Positions 33,898 to 43,096 of a stretch of DNA of 64,000 nt are shown here, piece after piece. Location of the stretch: NCBI RefSeq assembly GCF_000425445.1, contig NZ_AUDL01000012.1, positions 248,001 through 312,000 on the forward strand, read 5' to 3'. The notes beneath the pieces were generated by a model. That model searched no databases. It worked only from the letters and a program-made list of their open reading frames with translations, and was not told the origin of the DNA. How positions within the stretch are numbered: the stretch's first letter is position 1; each line of letters begins with the position of its first letter. The DNA is from Flavobacterium denitrificans DSM 15936. GTDB lineage: Bacteria > Bacteroidota > Bacteroidia > Flavobacteriales > Flavobacteriaceae. The position numbers and the translations under genes are program-made.

Positions 33898-35913
33898 ATG
33901 AAATTAATTAAAATCTTCAGTATTTCGCTTGTATTGTTAATTGCTTCCAAAACAACAGCACAAGAATTTAAATTAGGAAAAGTATCTGTTGCTGAATTGG
34001 AGCAAAAGATACATCCAAAAGACTCGGCTGCACCCGCTGCGATTTTGTATAAAAAAGGAAAATCAAGAATTGAATTTGACCAAAGCGACGGAGACTTTGT
34101 GACTTTGACTGATGTTGAAGTTAGAATAAAAGTGTACAAAAAAGAAGGTTATGAGTGGGCAAATCAGGCGGTTTGGTATTATAAGACATCTGGTTTTGTT
34201 GAAAAAGTATCTTTTTCAGATGCATATACTTATAATTTAGTTAATGGAAAAATCGAAAAATCGAAACTAAAATCGGAAGGGATTTTTGATGAAACAGTAA
34301 ATAAGTTCAGAGGGCAAAAAAAGATTACAATGCCTGGTGTAAAAGAAGGTTCTGTAATTGAATATAAATATACAATCAAAAGCCCAAGTGACCGATCGAT
34401 CAGAGAATGGAACTTTCAAGAAACTATTCCTGTAAATTATTCAGAATTCACGACTTGTATTCCTGAATATTACGTTTTTAATTCTAGGCAAAAAGGTTAT
34501 GTGTTTCCTAAAATGACTGTAGATAAAAGTCCAAAATCTATAATTTTTACAAGCAAGGAAAGATCAGAAGGACGTGTTACTACGACAACCTTTAGTACAG
34601 ATAAAATTGATTATATAGAAACAAGAACAACGTATACTGCACAGGACTTTCCGGCTATGAAAGAGGAAGCTTTTGTGAACAACATGGATAACTATGTTTC
34701 TAGCATTCAACATGAATTATCGATGACAAAGTTTCCAAATTCGCAAATGAGAACATATTCTACAGATTGGAATTCGGTAGTGAAAACAATATACGATTAC
34801 GAATCTTTTGGAGCAGAATTAAATAAAACCGGTTATTATGAAGATGATTTAAAGGCGCTTCTTGCCGGGAAAAATACACTTGAAGAAAAAATTTGGGTTA
34901 TTTTAAATCATGTAAAAGCTAGTGTAAGATGGAATGGCTATACGGGTTATGACTGTGACAACGGAGTTAAAAAAGCTTACAAAGAAAAAACAGGAAACAT
35001 TGGTGATATTAATTTAATGTTGACATCAATGCTTCGTTATGCTGGTTTGACTGCAAATCCAGTTTTGGTGAGTACACGTGAAAACGGAATTGCATTATTT
35101 CCTAACAGAACGGCTTTTGATTATGTAATTGCTGCAGTTGAAACTCCAACAGGTTATTTATTATTAGATGCTTCAGATAAATTTTCAACGCCAAATATTC
35201 TTCCTTTCAGAACATTGAATTGGTCAGGAAGATTAATCCGTAAAGATGGAACTTCTGAAGAAATTGAATTGACACCAAAAAAACTTTCAAATGACGTTGT
35301 CTTTTTAAATTATAAAGTCGAGGCCGATGGAAAAGTGTCTGGAAAAGCGAGAAGACAATGCACAGATCATATGGCAATGATAACTCGAGAAAGAATTGAC
35401 GGTGTTAAACAAGAAGATTATCTTGAGAAATTAGAAAATAAAAACGGAAAAATCGAAATCAGCGATTACAGCAGAACAAACGAAAAAGACATTTTATTGC
35501 CTACTATAGAATCATACGCCTTCACAGGAAATGATTTGTGTGAAATTATTGGAGGAAAAATCTATATTAGTCCAATGCTGTTTTTTACAAATGATAAAAA
35601 CCCTTTTAAACAAGAAGTTCGTGAATACCCAGTAGATTTTGGATTTCCACAAATGGATAAATATAATATCAATATCCAAATTCCAGATGGATTTGCAGTT
35701 GAAACCCTGCCTGCTTCAGCAGTGATAAATATGGAAGACAATGGAGGAACTTTTAAATTTGTAGTGGCTCAAAACGGCAACACTGTTCAGTTTTCTATTG
35801 CAAGCCAAATTAATGATGCAATTTTTTCTGCAGAAAAGTATGAAATGCTGAAAGAATACTACAAAGGAATGATCGCGAAAGAAACCGAAAAAGTTGTTTT
35901 AAAACGAATTTAA
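33898..35913 (+). CDS. DUF3857/transglutaminase-like secreted protein 2 (catalytic Cys replaced by Ile)
   Basis: 671 residues with a signal peptide ending at TTAQ. The N-terminal domain (FKLGKVSVAELEQKIHPKDS, IRIKVYKKEGYEW-type segment) and the transglutaminase-like fold match the next two genes closely. The nucleophile position reads TGNIGDINLMLTSMLR, so Cys is replaced by Ile368. The His position is Tyr (FDYVIAAVE); the acidic site LLLDAS is kept. Such a protein is unlikely to be a transglutaminase and may be a binding or scaffold paralogue. Its stop is one base from the start of the third gene. Confidence 0.8.
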   Translation: MKLIKIFSISLVLLIASKTTAQEFKLGKVSVAELEQKIHPKDSAAPAAILYKKGKSRIEFDQSDGDFVTLTDVEVRIKVYKKEGYEWANQAVWYYKTSGFVEKVSFSDAYTYNLVNGKIEKSKLKSEGIFDETVNKFRGQKKITMPGVKEGSVIEYKYTIKSPSDRSIREWNFQETIPVNYSEFTTCIPEYYVFNSRQKGYVFPKMTVDKSPKSIIFTSKERSEGRVTTTTFSTDKIDYIETRTTYTAQDFPAMKEEAFVNNMDNYVSSIQHELSMTKFPNSQMRTYSTDWNSVVKTIYDYESFGAELNKTGYYEDDLKALLAGKNTLEEKIWVILNHVKASVRWNGYTGYDCDNGVKKAYKEKTGNIGDINLMLTSMLRYAGLTANPVLVSTRENGIALFPNRTAFDYVIAAVETPTGYLLLDASDKFSTPNILPFRTLNWSGRLIRKDGTSEEIELTPKKLSNDVVFLNYKVEADGKVSGKARRQCTDHMAMITRERIDGVKQEDYLEKLENKNGKIEISDYSRTNEKDILLPTIESYAFTGNDLCEIIGGKIYISPMLFFTNDKNPFKQEVREYPVDFGFPQMDKYNINIQIPDGFAVETLPASAVINMEDNGGTFKFVVAQNGNTVQFSIASQINDAIFSAEKYEMLKEYYKGMIAKETEKVVLKRI

Positions 35914-35914
35914 T

Positions 35915-37837
35915 ATGAAATTCCGAAGCCTGGCAATAGTCCTTTTTTTATGCGTTAGTTTTTCAAAAATCAATGCTCAAAATTTTTCATTGGGAAAAGT
36001 AACTATTGCCGAGCTTGAAGAAAAAATGCATCCTTTAGATTCGGCAGCTCCTGCGGCTATTTTGTTTACAAAAGGATTAGTCAAAATTGATAATAAAGGA
36101 TATACAGAAAGGATAACCCAAACGCGAATTAAAATTTATAAAAAAGAGGGTTATCAATGGTCCAATATGCAATTTAGATTTCCATCAGGAAAATTAAGCG
36201 CAATAAGTATTACCGATGTTTATACTTATAATTTGGTTGACGGAAAAATTGTGAAATCGAAATTAAAGGCTGAAGGAGAATTTTTAGATAAAATCACCAA
36301 AGATATTTGGGCTAAAAAATTCGCATTTCCAGATGTCAAAGAGGGTTCAATTTTAGAATTTCAGGTTAAAATTATTGGCGGATCATTAAACATTCCAGAT
36401 TGGGATTTTCAAAAAAGCATTCCGGTGAACTTTTCAGAATTTAAAACAATCATTCCAGATGTGTTTTCGTTCAAAAAAAACATGAAAGGTTTTTTTACTC
36501 CGAAATCAAATTCAAAAATGGCAAATTCATATGGGTATGTCGCAATGGAAAGCATTTATTCTCTTCAAAATGTGCCAGCAATGAGAGAAGAAGATTTTGT
36601 GAATAATATGGATAATTACCGCGCTTCTATTTCTCATGAACTCGAAGCGATTGCTTTTCCAGGGCAACTTTACAAATCATTTTCGACAAATTGGCCATCT
36701 GTTGCCAAAACAATTTATGAGTTTGAAGATTTTGGTCCAGAATTAAGAAAAACAGGATATTTTGAAGATGATCTGAAATTATTATTAGCCAATAAAATAA
36801 AGCCCGAAGATAAAATAGCGACAATATTCGATTATGTGAAGTCAAACATACAATGGAACAAACATCTTGGCTACGGCTGTGAAAATGGAGTCAGAAAAGC
36901 ATACAAAGAAAAATCAGGAAATTGTGCCGATATTAATTTAATGCTTACGGCAATGCTTCGTCATGCAGATTTAGATGCAAATCCGATTTTAGTAAGTACA
37001 CGTTCTAACGGAATTTCATTTTTTCCAAGCGTAGGCGGATTCAATTATGTGATTGCTGGAGTAGAAACACCGCAAGGAATGGTTTTGTTAGACGCAACCG
37101 AAGATTATTCAGCTGTAAATATTTTGCCTTTAAGAGATTTAAACTGGGTTGGAAGATCAATTCGTAAAGATGGAGCTTCTAAAATTGTTGATTTAATGCC
37201 GAAAAAAAATTCAACAGATATTGTTACATTGAGTTTTGAAGTTTCGGAATCAGGAAGTATTGAAGGAAAAGCAAGAAGACAATATTCAGATTATAATGCT
37301 TTCAATTTTAGAGACAAAATAAGTAAGGATGATGAAGGGGCTTATATCGAAAAATTTGAGAATGAAAACAGAAATATTGAGCTAAGCGAATATAAAAGAG
37401 TTAATGAAAAAGAATTGGCATTGCCAATTTCAGAATCATTTTCGTTCAAAGGTTCAGATCTTACAGAAGTAATTGGAGGAAAAATCTATCTCAATCCGAT
37501 GTTGTTTTTCTTAAGCGAAAAAAATCCTTTCAAACAAGACAAAAGAGAATATCCAGTTGATTTTGGATTTCCTTTTTCACAACGCTATACCATCACAATT
37601 AAAGTTCCCGAAAAATTTGTCATCGAAAATCTGCCTCAATCAACTGCGGTAGTTATGCTGGATAATTTGGGCGTTTTTAAATTTGATATAGCGGCGAGTG
37701 ACGATAGAATTCAGCTTTCGATAATACATCAAATTAATGAAGCTATTGTTCCAATTGGGAAATATGAAATGCTGAAAGAATACTATAAAACAATGATTGC
37801 AAAAGAAACTGAAAAAATTGTTTTAAAAAGAATATAA
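35915..37837 (+). CDS. DUF3857/transglutaminase-like secreted protein 3 (Cys kept, His replaced)
   Basis: 640 residues with a signal peptide (about 21 residues, ending INAQ). It has the same layout as its neighbours: LGKVTIAELEEKMHPLDSAA, KIYKKEGYQW, then the transglutaminase-like segment SGNCADINLMLTAMLR with Cys337 present. The expected His is Tyr (FNYVIAGVE), while LLDATEDYS keeps the Asp. Activity is therefore doubtful. The C-terminus MLKEYYKTMIAKETEKIVLK is almost identical to that of protein 2, showing recent duplication. It is separated by one base from the previous gene and four from the next. Confidence 0.8.
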   Translation: MKFRSLAIVLFLCVSFSKINAQNFSLGKVTIAELEEKMHPLDSAAPAAILFTKGLVKIDNKGYTERITQTRIKIYKKEGYQWSNMQFRFPSGKLSAISITDVYTYNLVDGKIVKSKLKAEGEFLDKITKDIWAKKFAFPDVKEGSILEFQVKIIGGSLNIPDWDFQKSIPVNFSEFKTIIPDVFSFKKNMKGFFTPKSNSKMANSYGYVAMESIYSLQNVPAMREEDFVNNMDNYRASISHELEAIAFPGQLYKSFSTNWPSVAKTIYEFEDFGPELRKTGYFEDDLKLLLANKIKPEDKIATIFDYVKSNIQWNKHLGYGCENGVRKAYKEKSGNCADINLMLTAMLRHADLDANPILVSTRSNGISFFPSVGGFNYVIAGVETPQGMVLLDATEDYSAVNILPLRDLNWVGRSIRKDGASKIVDLMPKKNSTDIVTLSFEVSESGSIEGKARRQYSDYNAFNFRDKISKDDEGAYIEKFENENRNIELSEYKRVNEKELALPISESFSFKGSDLTEVIGGKIYLNPMLFFLSEKNPFKQDKREYPVDFGFPFSQRYTITIKVPEKFVIENLPQSTAVVMLDNLGVFKFDIAASDDRIQLSIIHQINEAIVPIGKYEMLKEYYKTMIAKETEKIVLKRI

Positions 37838-37841
37838 AAAA

Positions 37842-39827
37842 ATGAAGAATTTATTAATTATAATTTTATTTACAGTTTTTGCAGTAAAAGCACAATCTCA
37901 AAACTACGAATTAGGCAAGGTTACAATTGCTGAGCTACAGGAAAAAGCAAACCCAAAAGATACTACTGCTCCGGCAACAATTTTATTTAAAAAAGGAAAA
38001 TCATTTTTCAATTATACAAATGGAAAAGGCTTTTCAGCAATTCATGTCTACGAATTTAAAATCAAGATCTACAAAAAAGAAGGCCTTGCATGGGCCGATC
38101 AAAAGGTGCGCTTTTATATAGGTTATGAAAATTTAAACGAAGATCGTTTAGAGTTTTCAAATGCCATTACATACAATTTGGAAAATGGAGCCATCGTAAA
38201 AACCAAACTAGAGAGCCAAGGAACTTTCAAGAAAAAAGTCAATAAATTTTGGAGCGAAAAAATGATTACACTTCCCAATGTAAAAGTGGGTTCTGTTATC
38301 GAATACAAATACGTTTTGAAATCGGAGAATCTTCTAAAATTGCCCGATTTTGAATTCCAGTATGACATTCCAGTAAATTATTTTGAATACAAAACAGAAA
38401 TTCCGGAATACTTTATTTATAAACCAATCTCAATTGGAAATTATCCAATAGAATCGGAAGCCAAATTGGTTACAAAAAGCCAAAGTTATGAGAATGAGCA
38501 TAATCAGTCAGGGGTCCTTTCGTACAAGCAGATCAATACTTTTTACAAGGGAAAAGATGTTCCAGCTTTGACAGAAGAACCGTATGTGAATAATGTGGAT
38601 AATTACAGAGGTGCTATGCAGTTTGAGATCGAACGACTACGCTATCCTGATACGCCAGTCAAAGATTATGCGATTACTTGGGAAGGTGTTGCAACGAATA
38701 TTTTCAAAGATGAACATTTTGGAAAAGAACTTAACGAAAAGAATTTTCTTGTTGAGGATGTTAAAAGATTATTGACTGGCGTTGAATCTCCTAATGATCG
38801 AATGAATATTATTTTCAAATTTGTTCAGAATAAAATGAATTGGAATGAAGTCAATGATTATTATACCGATAAAGGAATTGTAAAAGCATATAGTGATCAA
38901 ATCGGTAATGTTGCTGAAATTAATTTTATTTTGATCAATATGCTGAAGTTAGGAGGTATCGATGCAAATCCGGTTTTGGTGAGTACTATTGAAAATGGAG
39001 TTCCAGTATATCCAACACGAACTGGATTTAATTATGTAATTGCAGGCGCACTTGTAGACGGAAAATTAATTTTGCTGGATGCAACGCATAAATATACATG
39101 TCCAAGCATTTTGCCATTGAATGTTTTAAATTGGAAGGGACGATTGATTAAAGCAGATGGAACTTCGCAGGAAATCAATTTAGATCCAACTGCGCTGTCA
39201 AAGGAAAATTCGACAGTTTTTGGAAAAATAGGTGAGACTGGAAAAATGGAAGGTAAAATGAGAATTCAAAGAACAGATTATGATGCTTACAGTTTCAGAA
39301 CAAAACACTCCAATCAAAATCAAGAAAATTATCTTGAAAAATATGAGGAAGAACTGGGAGATTTGAAAATCGCTAATTATAAAATTGAAAATGCAAAAGC
39401 TAATTTTTCTGAGCCTGTAACAGAGACTTTTGATTTTGTATCAGAAAACGTTGTTGAGCGTATTGGAGGACAGTTATTCATTAATCCATTATTGTTTTTT
39501 ACCAGTTCTAAAAACCCTTTTACTCAAGAAAAAAGGCAAATGGGAATTTATTTTGGATATCCTAGTCAAGAAAAAATAAACATGAATTTTCAAATTCCAG
39601 ATGGATATCAAGTAGAATCAATGCCAAATCCAATCCGAATCTCGTCTGAAAATAAAGCAATCGTTTACACATTAAATATTTCAAAACAAGAAAATAAAAT
39701 TCAGATTAGCTGTATCAAAGAAATAAACAATAGTATTTTTGCAGCGGATGATTATAATGGATTAAAAGATCTTTTCCAGAAAGTAATTGCCAGTCAAAAT
39801 GAAAAAATTGTCCTTAAAAAAATATAG
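37842..39827 (+). CDS. DUF3857/transglutaminase-like secreted protein 4 (Cys replaced by Val)
   Basis: 661 residues with a signal peptide (to about residue 19). Begins YELGKVTIAELQEKANPKDT after cleavage. The nucleophile segment is IGNVAEINFILINMLK, with Val357 where Cys belongs, and FNYVIAGAL for the His site. It is probably catalytically inactive. It continues the tandem array and ends 2 bases before the MazG-like gene, so the array, MazG-like gene and perhaps aroA share a transcript. Confidence 0.8.
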   Translation: MKNLLIIILFTVFAVKAQSQNYELGKVTIAELQEKANPKDTTAPATILFKKGKSFFNYTNGKGFSAIHVYEFKIKIYKKEGLAWADQKVRFYIGYENLNEDRLEFSNAITYNLENGAIVKTKLESQGTFKKKVNKFWSEKMITLPNVKVGSVIEYKYVLKSENLLKLPDFEFQYDIPVNYFEYKTEIPEYFIYKPISIGNYPIESEAKLVTKSQSYENEHNQSGVLSYKQINTFYKGKDVPALTEEPYVNNVDNYRGAMQFEIERLRYPDTPVKDYAITWEGVATNIFKDEHFGKELNEKNFLVEDVKRLLTGVESPNDRMNIIFKFVQNKMNWNEVNDYYTDKGIVKAYSDQIGNVAEINFILINMLKLGGIDANPVLVSTIENGVPVYPTRTGFNYVIAGALVDGKLILLDATHKYTCPSILPLNVLNWKGRLIKADGTSQEINLDPTALSKENSTVFGKIGETGKMEGKMRIQRTDYDAYSFRTKHSNQNQENYLEKYEEELGDLKIANYKIENAKANFSEPVTETFDFVSENVVERIGGQLFINPLLFFTSSKNPFTQEKRQMGIYFGYPSQEKINMNFQIPDGYQVESMPNPIRISSENKAIVYTLNISKQENKIQISCIKEINNSIFAADDYNGLKDLFQKVIASQNEKIVLKKI

Positions 39828-39829
39828 CG

Positions 39830-40156
39830 ATGGATTTGAAAAATGCACAACTTGATGTTGATACTTGGATAAAAGAACACGGTGTTCGTTATTTTAACGA
39901 ATTGACCAATATGGCGCAACTTACAGAAGAAGTTGGAGAAGTTGCCCGAATTATTGCCCGTCGTTACGGAGAACAATCCGAAAAAGAAAGTGATAAAAAC
40001 AAAGATCTTGGCGAAGAATTGGCAGATGTTGTTTTCGTAGTTTTATGTTTGGCGAATCAAACAGGAATCGATTTGCAAGCCGCTTTTGACAAAAAAATGG
40101 ATTTAAAATCGGTTAGAGATAAAGATCGTCACAAAAACAACGATAAATTGAAATAA
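39830..40156 (+). CDS. MazG-like nucleotide pyrophosphohydrolase
   Basis: 108 residues, all-helical. The metal-binding pattern LTEEVGEVARIIARRYGEQ near 31-49 (EEVGE) and LGEELADVVFVVLCLANQTG near 61-80 (EELAD) give the acidic EExxE...ExxD set of the MazG/dUTPase-like all-alpha NTP pyrophosphatases. It probably hydrolyses a canonical or modified (d)NTP to the monophosphate. It is the short single-domain form and follows the fourth DUF3857 gene by 2 bases. Confidence 0.88.
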   Translation: MDLKNAQLDVDTWIKEHGVRYFNELTNMAQLTEEVGEVARIIARRYGEQSEKESDKNKDLGEELADVVFVVLCLANQTGIDLQAAFDKKMDLKSVRDKDRHKNNDKLK

Positions 40157-40161
40157 TTGTG

Positions 40162-40289
40162 AAATATCACTCATAAGTTTTGAATTATGAGTTTTGAATT
40201 TTGAATTATGAATGGGGAGTGGTAAATTGCGGGGCTGAATTATGTTTCTATCATTCGTAATTCAAAACTCACAACTTACAATTAAAAAA
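40162..40289. repeat. GTTTTGAATT heptad repeats forming an inverted repeat before aroA
   Basis: TAAGTTTTGAATTATGAGTT then TTGAATTTTGAATTATGA (about 40173-40209) is complementary to TCATTCGTAATTCAAAACTC (about 40250-40269). The open frame upstream of aroA runs through this repeat, which argues against the early start at 40242. Confidence 0.65.
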
Positions 40290-41519
40290 ATGAATTTAAA
40301 ATTAAGTACGAATTCACCATTTACAATTGATGATTCGCAATTAAATATCACCGGTTCAAAAAGCGAAACGAACCGTTTATTGTTACTAAAAGCTTTATTT
40401 CCAAATATTACTTTAGCCAATACTTCAAACTCAGATGATAGCGAAGTAATGCAAAAAGCCTTAATTGGAAATGATGAAATCGTAGATATTCATCATGCGG
40501 GAACTGCAATGCGTTTTTTGACAGCTTATTTTGCTGTGAATGAAGGCAGAGAAGTTGTAATGACGGGATCAAGCAGAATGCAGGAACGCCCAATCAAAAT
40601 TTTGGTTGATACTTTAAGACAATTAGGAGTTGAAATCTCTTATGAAAAAGAAGAAGGTTATCCGCCAATTCGAATTAAAGGAAAAAAAGTTACGGCTTCA
40701 AAAGTAAACTTGGCAGCAAATGTGAGCAGTCAATATATCTCGGCACTTTTATTAGTAGCTTCAAAACTTGAAAATGGTTTAGAACTAACTTTAGAAGGAG
40801 AAATTACTTCAGTTCCTTATATCAAAATGACTTTGGCTTTGCTGAATGATTTAGATATCAAAACCAGTTTTGAAGGAAATGTAATCAAAGTTTATCCAAA
40901 AGATGCTGTTGAAACAAAAGAAATGGTTGTTGAATCAGACTGGAGTTCAGCTTCTTATTTCTTTAGTTTGGTTGCTTTGTCTGAAGTTGCAAAAATCACT
41001 TTGAGCAGTTATAAAGAAAACAGCCTTCAAGGAGATTCAGAATTAGTTTCTCTGTATGAAAAAATGGGTGTAAAAACGACTTTCCAAAATAACAAAATGA
41101 CTTTGGAAAAAGTAGCTGGTTTCACTTATCAAGACGTAAATTTTGAATTGAATAATACGCCAGACATTGCTCAGACAATTGTTGTAACTTGTTTAGGTTT
41201 AGGAATTGGATGTCACTTAACGGGTCTTCATACTTTAAAAATCAAAGAAACTGACAGATTGGAAGCTTTACGAATTGAGCTTACAAAATTAGGAGCTACT
41301 ATTTCTGTAACCAATGATAGTTTAACTTTAGAGCGTTCAGGAGCAATTAACCATGATGTTCATATTGCAACCTATAACGATCACCGTATGGCAATGGCAT
41401 TTGCGCCTTTAGCAATTAAAGTTCCAATTATTATTGATGATGCCGAAGTAGTTTCTAAATCATACCCAGATTTCTGGAATGATTTAAAAGCTTTAAATTT
41501 TCAAATTTCAGAATTGTAA
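40290..41519 (+). CDS. aroA: 3-phosphoshikimate 1-carboxyvinyltransferase (EPSP synthase)
   Basis: 409 residues from the ATG at 40290; an upstream in-frame ATG at 40242 would add 16 residues translated from an intergenic repeat and is rejected. It condenses shikimate 3-phosphate with PEP. Motifs: TGSKSETNRLLLLKALFP (substrate Lys and Arg), DIHHAGTAMRFLTAYFA, GSSRMQERPIKILVDTL, VSSQYISALLL, NNTPDIAQTIVVTCLG (catalytic Asp), LKIKETDRLEALRIEL and YNDHRMAMAFAPLA. The order and length fit the family. It complements the Phe/Tyr operon at 24-28 kb. Confidence 0.94.
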   Translation: MNLKLSTNSPFTIDDSQLNITGSKSETNRLLLLKALFPNITLANTSNSDDSEVMQKALIGNDEIVDIHHAGTAMRFLTAYFAVNEGREVVMTGSSRMQERPIKILVDTLRQLGVEISYEKEEGYPPIRIKGKKVTASKVNLAANVSSQYISALLLVASKLENGLELTLEGEITSVPYIKMTLALLNDLDIKTSFEGNVIKVYPKDAVETKEMVVESDWSSASYFFSLVALSEVAKITLSSYKENSLQGDSELVSLYEKMGVKTTFQNNKMTLEKVAGFTYQDVNFELNNTPDIAQTIVVTCLGLGIGCHLTGLHTLKIKETDRLEALRIELTKLGATISVTNDSLTLERSGAINHDVHIATYNDHRMAMAFAPLAIKVPIIIDDAEVVSKSYPDFWNDLKALNFQISEL

Positions 41520-41527
41520 AAATTTTT

Positions 41528-41692
41528 AAACCATATAAGTTATATAAGTTCATTTAAACAAAGACTTTGTACAAAGCTTAATCATATAGCCTCTGGTTTT
41601 AACCAGAGGTTTTTTTATGTGTATTTAAAACAAACCCGACAGAGGTTTAATAAAAAAACAGTTAATATGAACTTATATAACTTATATGGTTT
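41528..41692. repeat. Dispersed inverted repeat, family AAACCATATAAGT, copy 2, with a terminator inside
   Basis: The left arm AAACCATATAAGTTATATAA then GTTCAT begins at 41528. The right arm ATGAACTTATATAACTTATA then TGGTTT ends at 41692. The arms are perfect over about 26 bases but lie about 110 bases apart, because a terminator (41590-41616) and a CCCGACAGAGGTTT remnant lie inside. It fills most of the aroA-queA gap. Confidence 0.85.
41590..41616 (+). terminator. Terminator after aroA
   Basis: Perfect stem CCTCTGGTT / AACCAGAGG with a TT loop and a T7 tract, 71 bases after the aroA stop. Confidence 0.88.
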
Positions 41693-41764
41693 AAAAAAAT
41701 ACATTTATAATGGTTCGCGAAGCCTCACAAAATCAAGGGCTTTTGAAAATAAACGTCAAAACAC

Positions 41765-41797
41765 TTGACAACGCCTATTTCACAATCGTATATTTGC
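41765..41797 (+). promoter_or_regulatory. queA promoter
   Basis: TTG at 41765-41767 and an exact -7 box TATATTTG at 41789-41796, with 21 bases between. This gives a leader of about 60 bases before the ATG at 41860. Confidence 0.65.
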
Positions 41798-41859
41798 AAG
41801 CGATTTAAAATTTTAGATAAAAAAATCTAAGATTGATATTTTAAAATCTAACTTCAAAT

Positions 41860-42909
41860 ATGAAATTATCACACTTCAATTTCAATTTACCGAAAGAACT
41901 TTTGGCTGAATTTCCAGCAGAAAACAGAGATGAATCTCGTTTAATGGTAATTGACCGTAAAAAAAACACTATCGAGCATAAAATGTTTAAAGACGTTATC
42001 AACTATTTTGATGACGGAGACGTTTTAATTCTAAATAATACAAAAGTTTTCCCTGCGCGTTTGTACGGAAACAAAGAAAAAACGGGAGCTAGAATTGAGG
42101 TTTTCTTATTAAGAGAATTAAATTCTGAGCAAAGACTTTGGGACGTTTTAGTAGATCCTGCTAGAAAAATCCGTATTGGTAATAAACTTTATTTTGGTGA
42201 CGACGATTCATTAGTTGCTGAGGTAATCGACAATACAACTTCTCGTGGTAGAACTTTACGTTTCTTATACGATGGTTCTTACGAAGAATTCAGAAATAAA
42301 TTGACAGAACTTGGAGAAACTCCAATTCCTAAATACATCAACAGAGAAGTTACTGCTGAAGATGCTGAAAGATACCAAACTATCTACGCAAAAGAAGAAG
42401 GAGCTGTAGCGGCGCCAACTGCTGGTTTGCACTTCTCAAAACACCTTTTGAAAAAATTAGAAATCAAAGGAGTAAATTTTGCTGAGGTAACTTTGCACGT
42501 TGGTTTAGGAACTTTTAACCCAGTTGAGGTTGAAGATTTGTCTAAGCACAAAATGGATTCTGAAGAATTGATCATCACACAACAAGCTTGTGATATCGTA
42601 AACGAAGGAAAAGCAAAGAAAAAACGTATTTGTGCTGTAGGAACAACTTCTATGCGTGCAATCGAAAGTTCTGTTTCTTCTGCTAATACTTTAAATCCAT
42701 ACGAAGGATGGACAAATAAATTTATTTTCCCTCCTCACGATTTCAGTATTGCAAACTGTATGATTACAAATTTCCACACACCAAAATCAACATTATTAAT
42801 GATGATTTCTGCTTTCTGTGGACATGACTTAATGAAAAAAGCATACGACGAAGCGATCAAAGAGGGATACAAATTCTATTCTTACGGAGACGCAATGTTA
42901 ATATTATAA
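41860..42909 (+). CDS. queA: S-adenosylmethionine:tRNA ribosyltransferase-isomerase
   Basis: 349 residues, normal length. It transfers the ribosyl moiety of SAM to preQ1 in tRNA to give epoxyqueuosine. Motifs: [20 protein letters not shown] near the start, [33 protein letters not shown] near 182-198, [27 protein letters not shown] and [19 protein letters not shown]. Cytoplasmic. Another queuosine gene, queE, begins at 63662, but the two are not in one operon. Confidence 0.95.
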   Translation: MKLSHFNFNLPKELLAEFPAENRDESRLMVIDRKKNTIEHKMFKDVINYFDDGDVLILNNTKVFPARLYGNKEKTGARIEVFLLRELNSEQRLWDVLVDPARKIRIGNKLYFGDDDSLVAEVIDNTTSRGRTLRFLYDGSYEEFRNKLTELGETPIPKYINREVTAEDAERYQTIYAKEEGAVAAPTAGLHFSKHLLKKLEIKGVNFAEVTLHVGLGTFNPVEVEDLSKHKMDSEELIITQQACDIVNEGKAKKKRICAVGTTSMRAIESSVSSANTLNPYEGWTNKFIFPPHDFSIANCMITNFHTPKSTLLMMISAFCGHDLMKKAYDEAIKEGYKFYSYGDAMLIL

Positions 42910-42931
42910 TTTGAGTTTATTTCAGAACTTC

Positions 42932-42961
42932 AAAAACCTGTCAGTAATGACGGGTTTTTTT
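42932..42961 (+). terminator. Terminator after queA
   Basis: Stem AAAACCTGTCA / TGACGGGTTTT (one G-U pair) with a T tract, 23 bases after the queA stop. Confidence 0.8.
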
Positions 42962-42969
42962 ATAGTTTT

Positions 42970-43020
42970 CAGTCACAGTCTCAGTTTTCAGTCCCACACT
43001 GAATACTGAGACTGTGACTG
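42970..43020. repeat. Hairpin of CAGTCACAGTCTCAGT arms before kynU
   Basis: Arms CAGTCACAGTCTCAGT (42970-42985) and ACTGAGACTGTGACTG (43005-43020) are perfectly complementary. A second inner TCAGT / ACTGA pair extends the hairpin. Confidence 0.8.
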
Positions 43021-43096
43021 CGACTAAAAAGTAAACTTGTTAAATTTTAACGAAATACTTCAAAAGTTGTTATTTTAGCATCCAAAACAAAAAAAA

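Noticed and set aside
40242..40289. Upstream ATG that would lengthen aroA by 16 residues
   Set aside because: The extra residues are encoded by an intergenic inverted repeat. The ATG at 40290 gives the usual family N-terminus.
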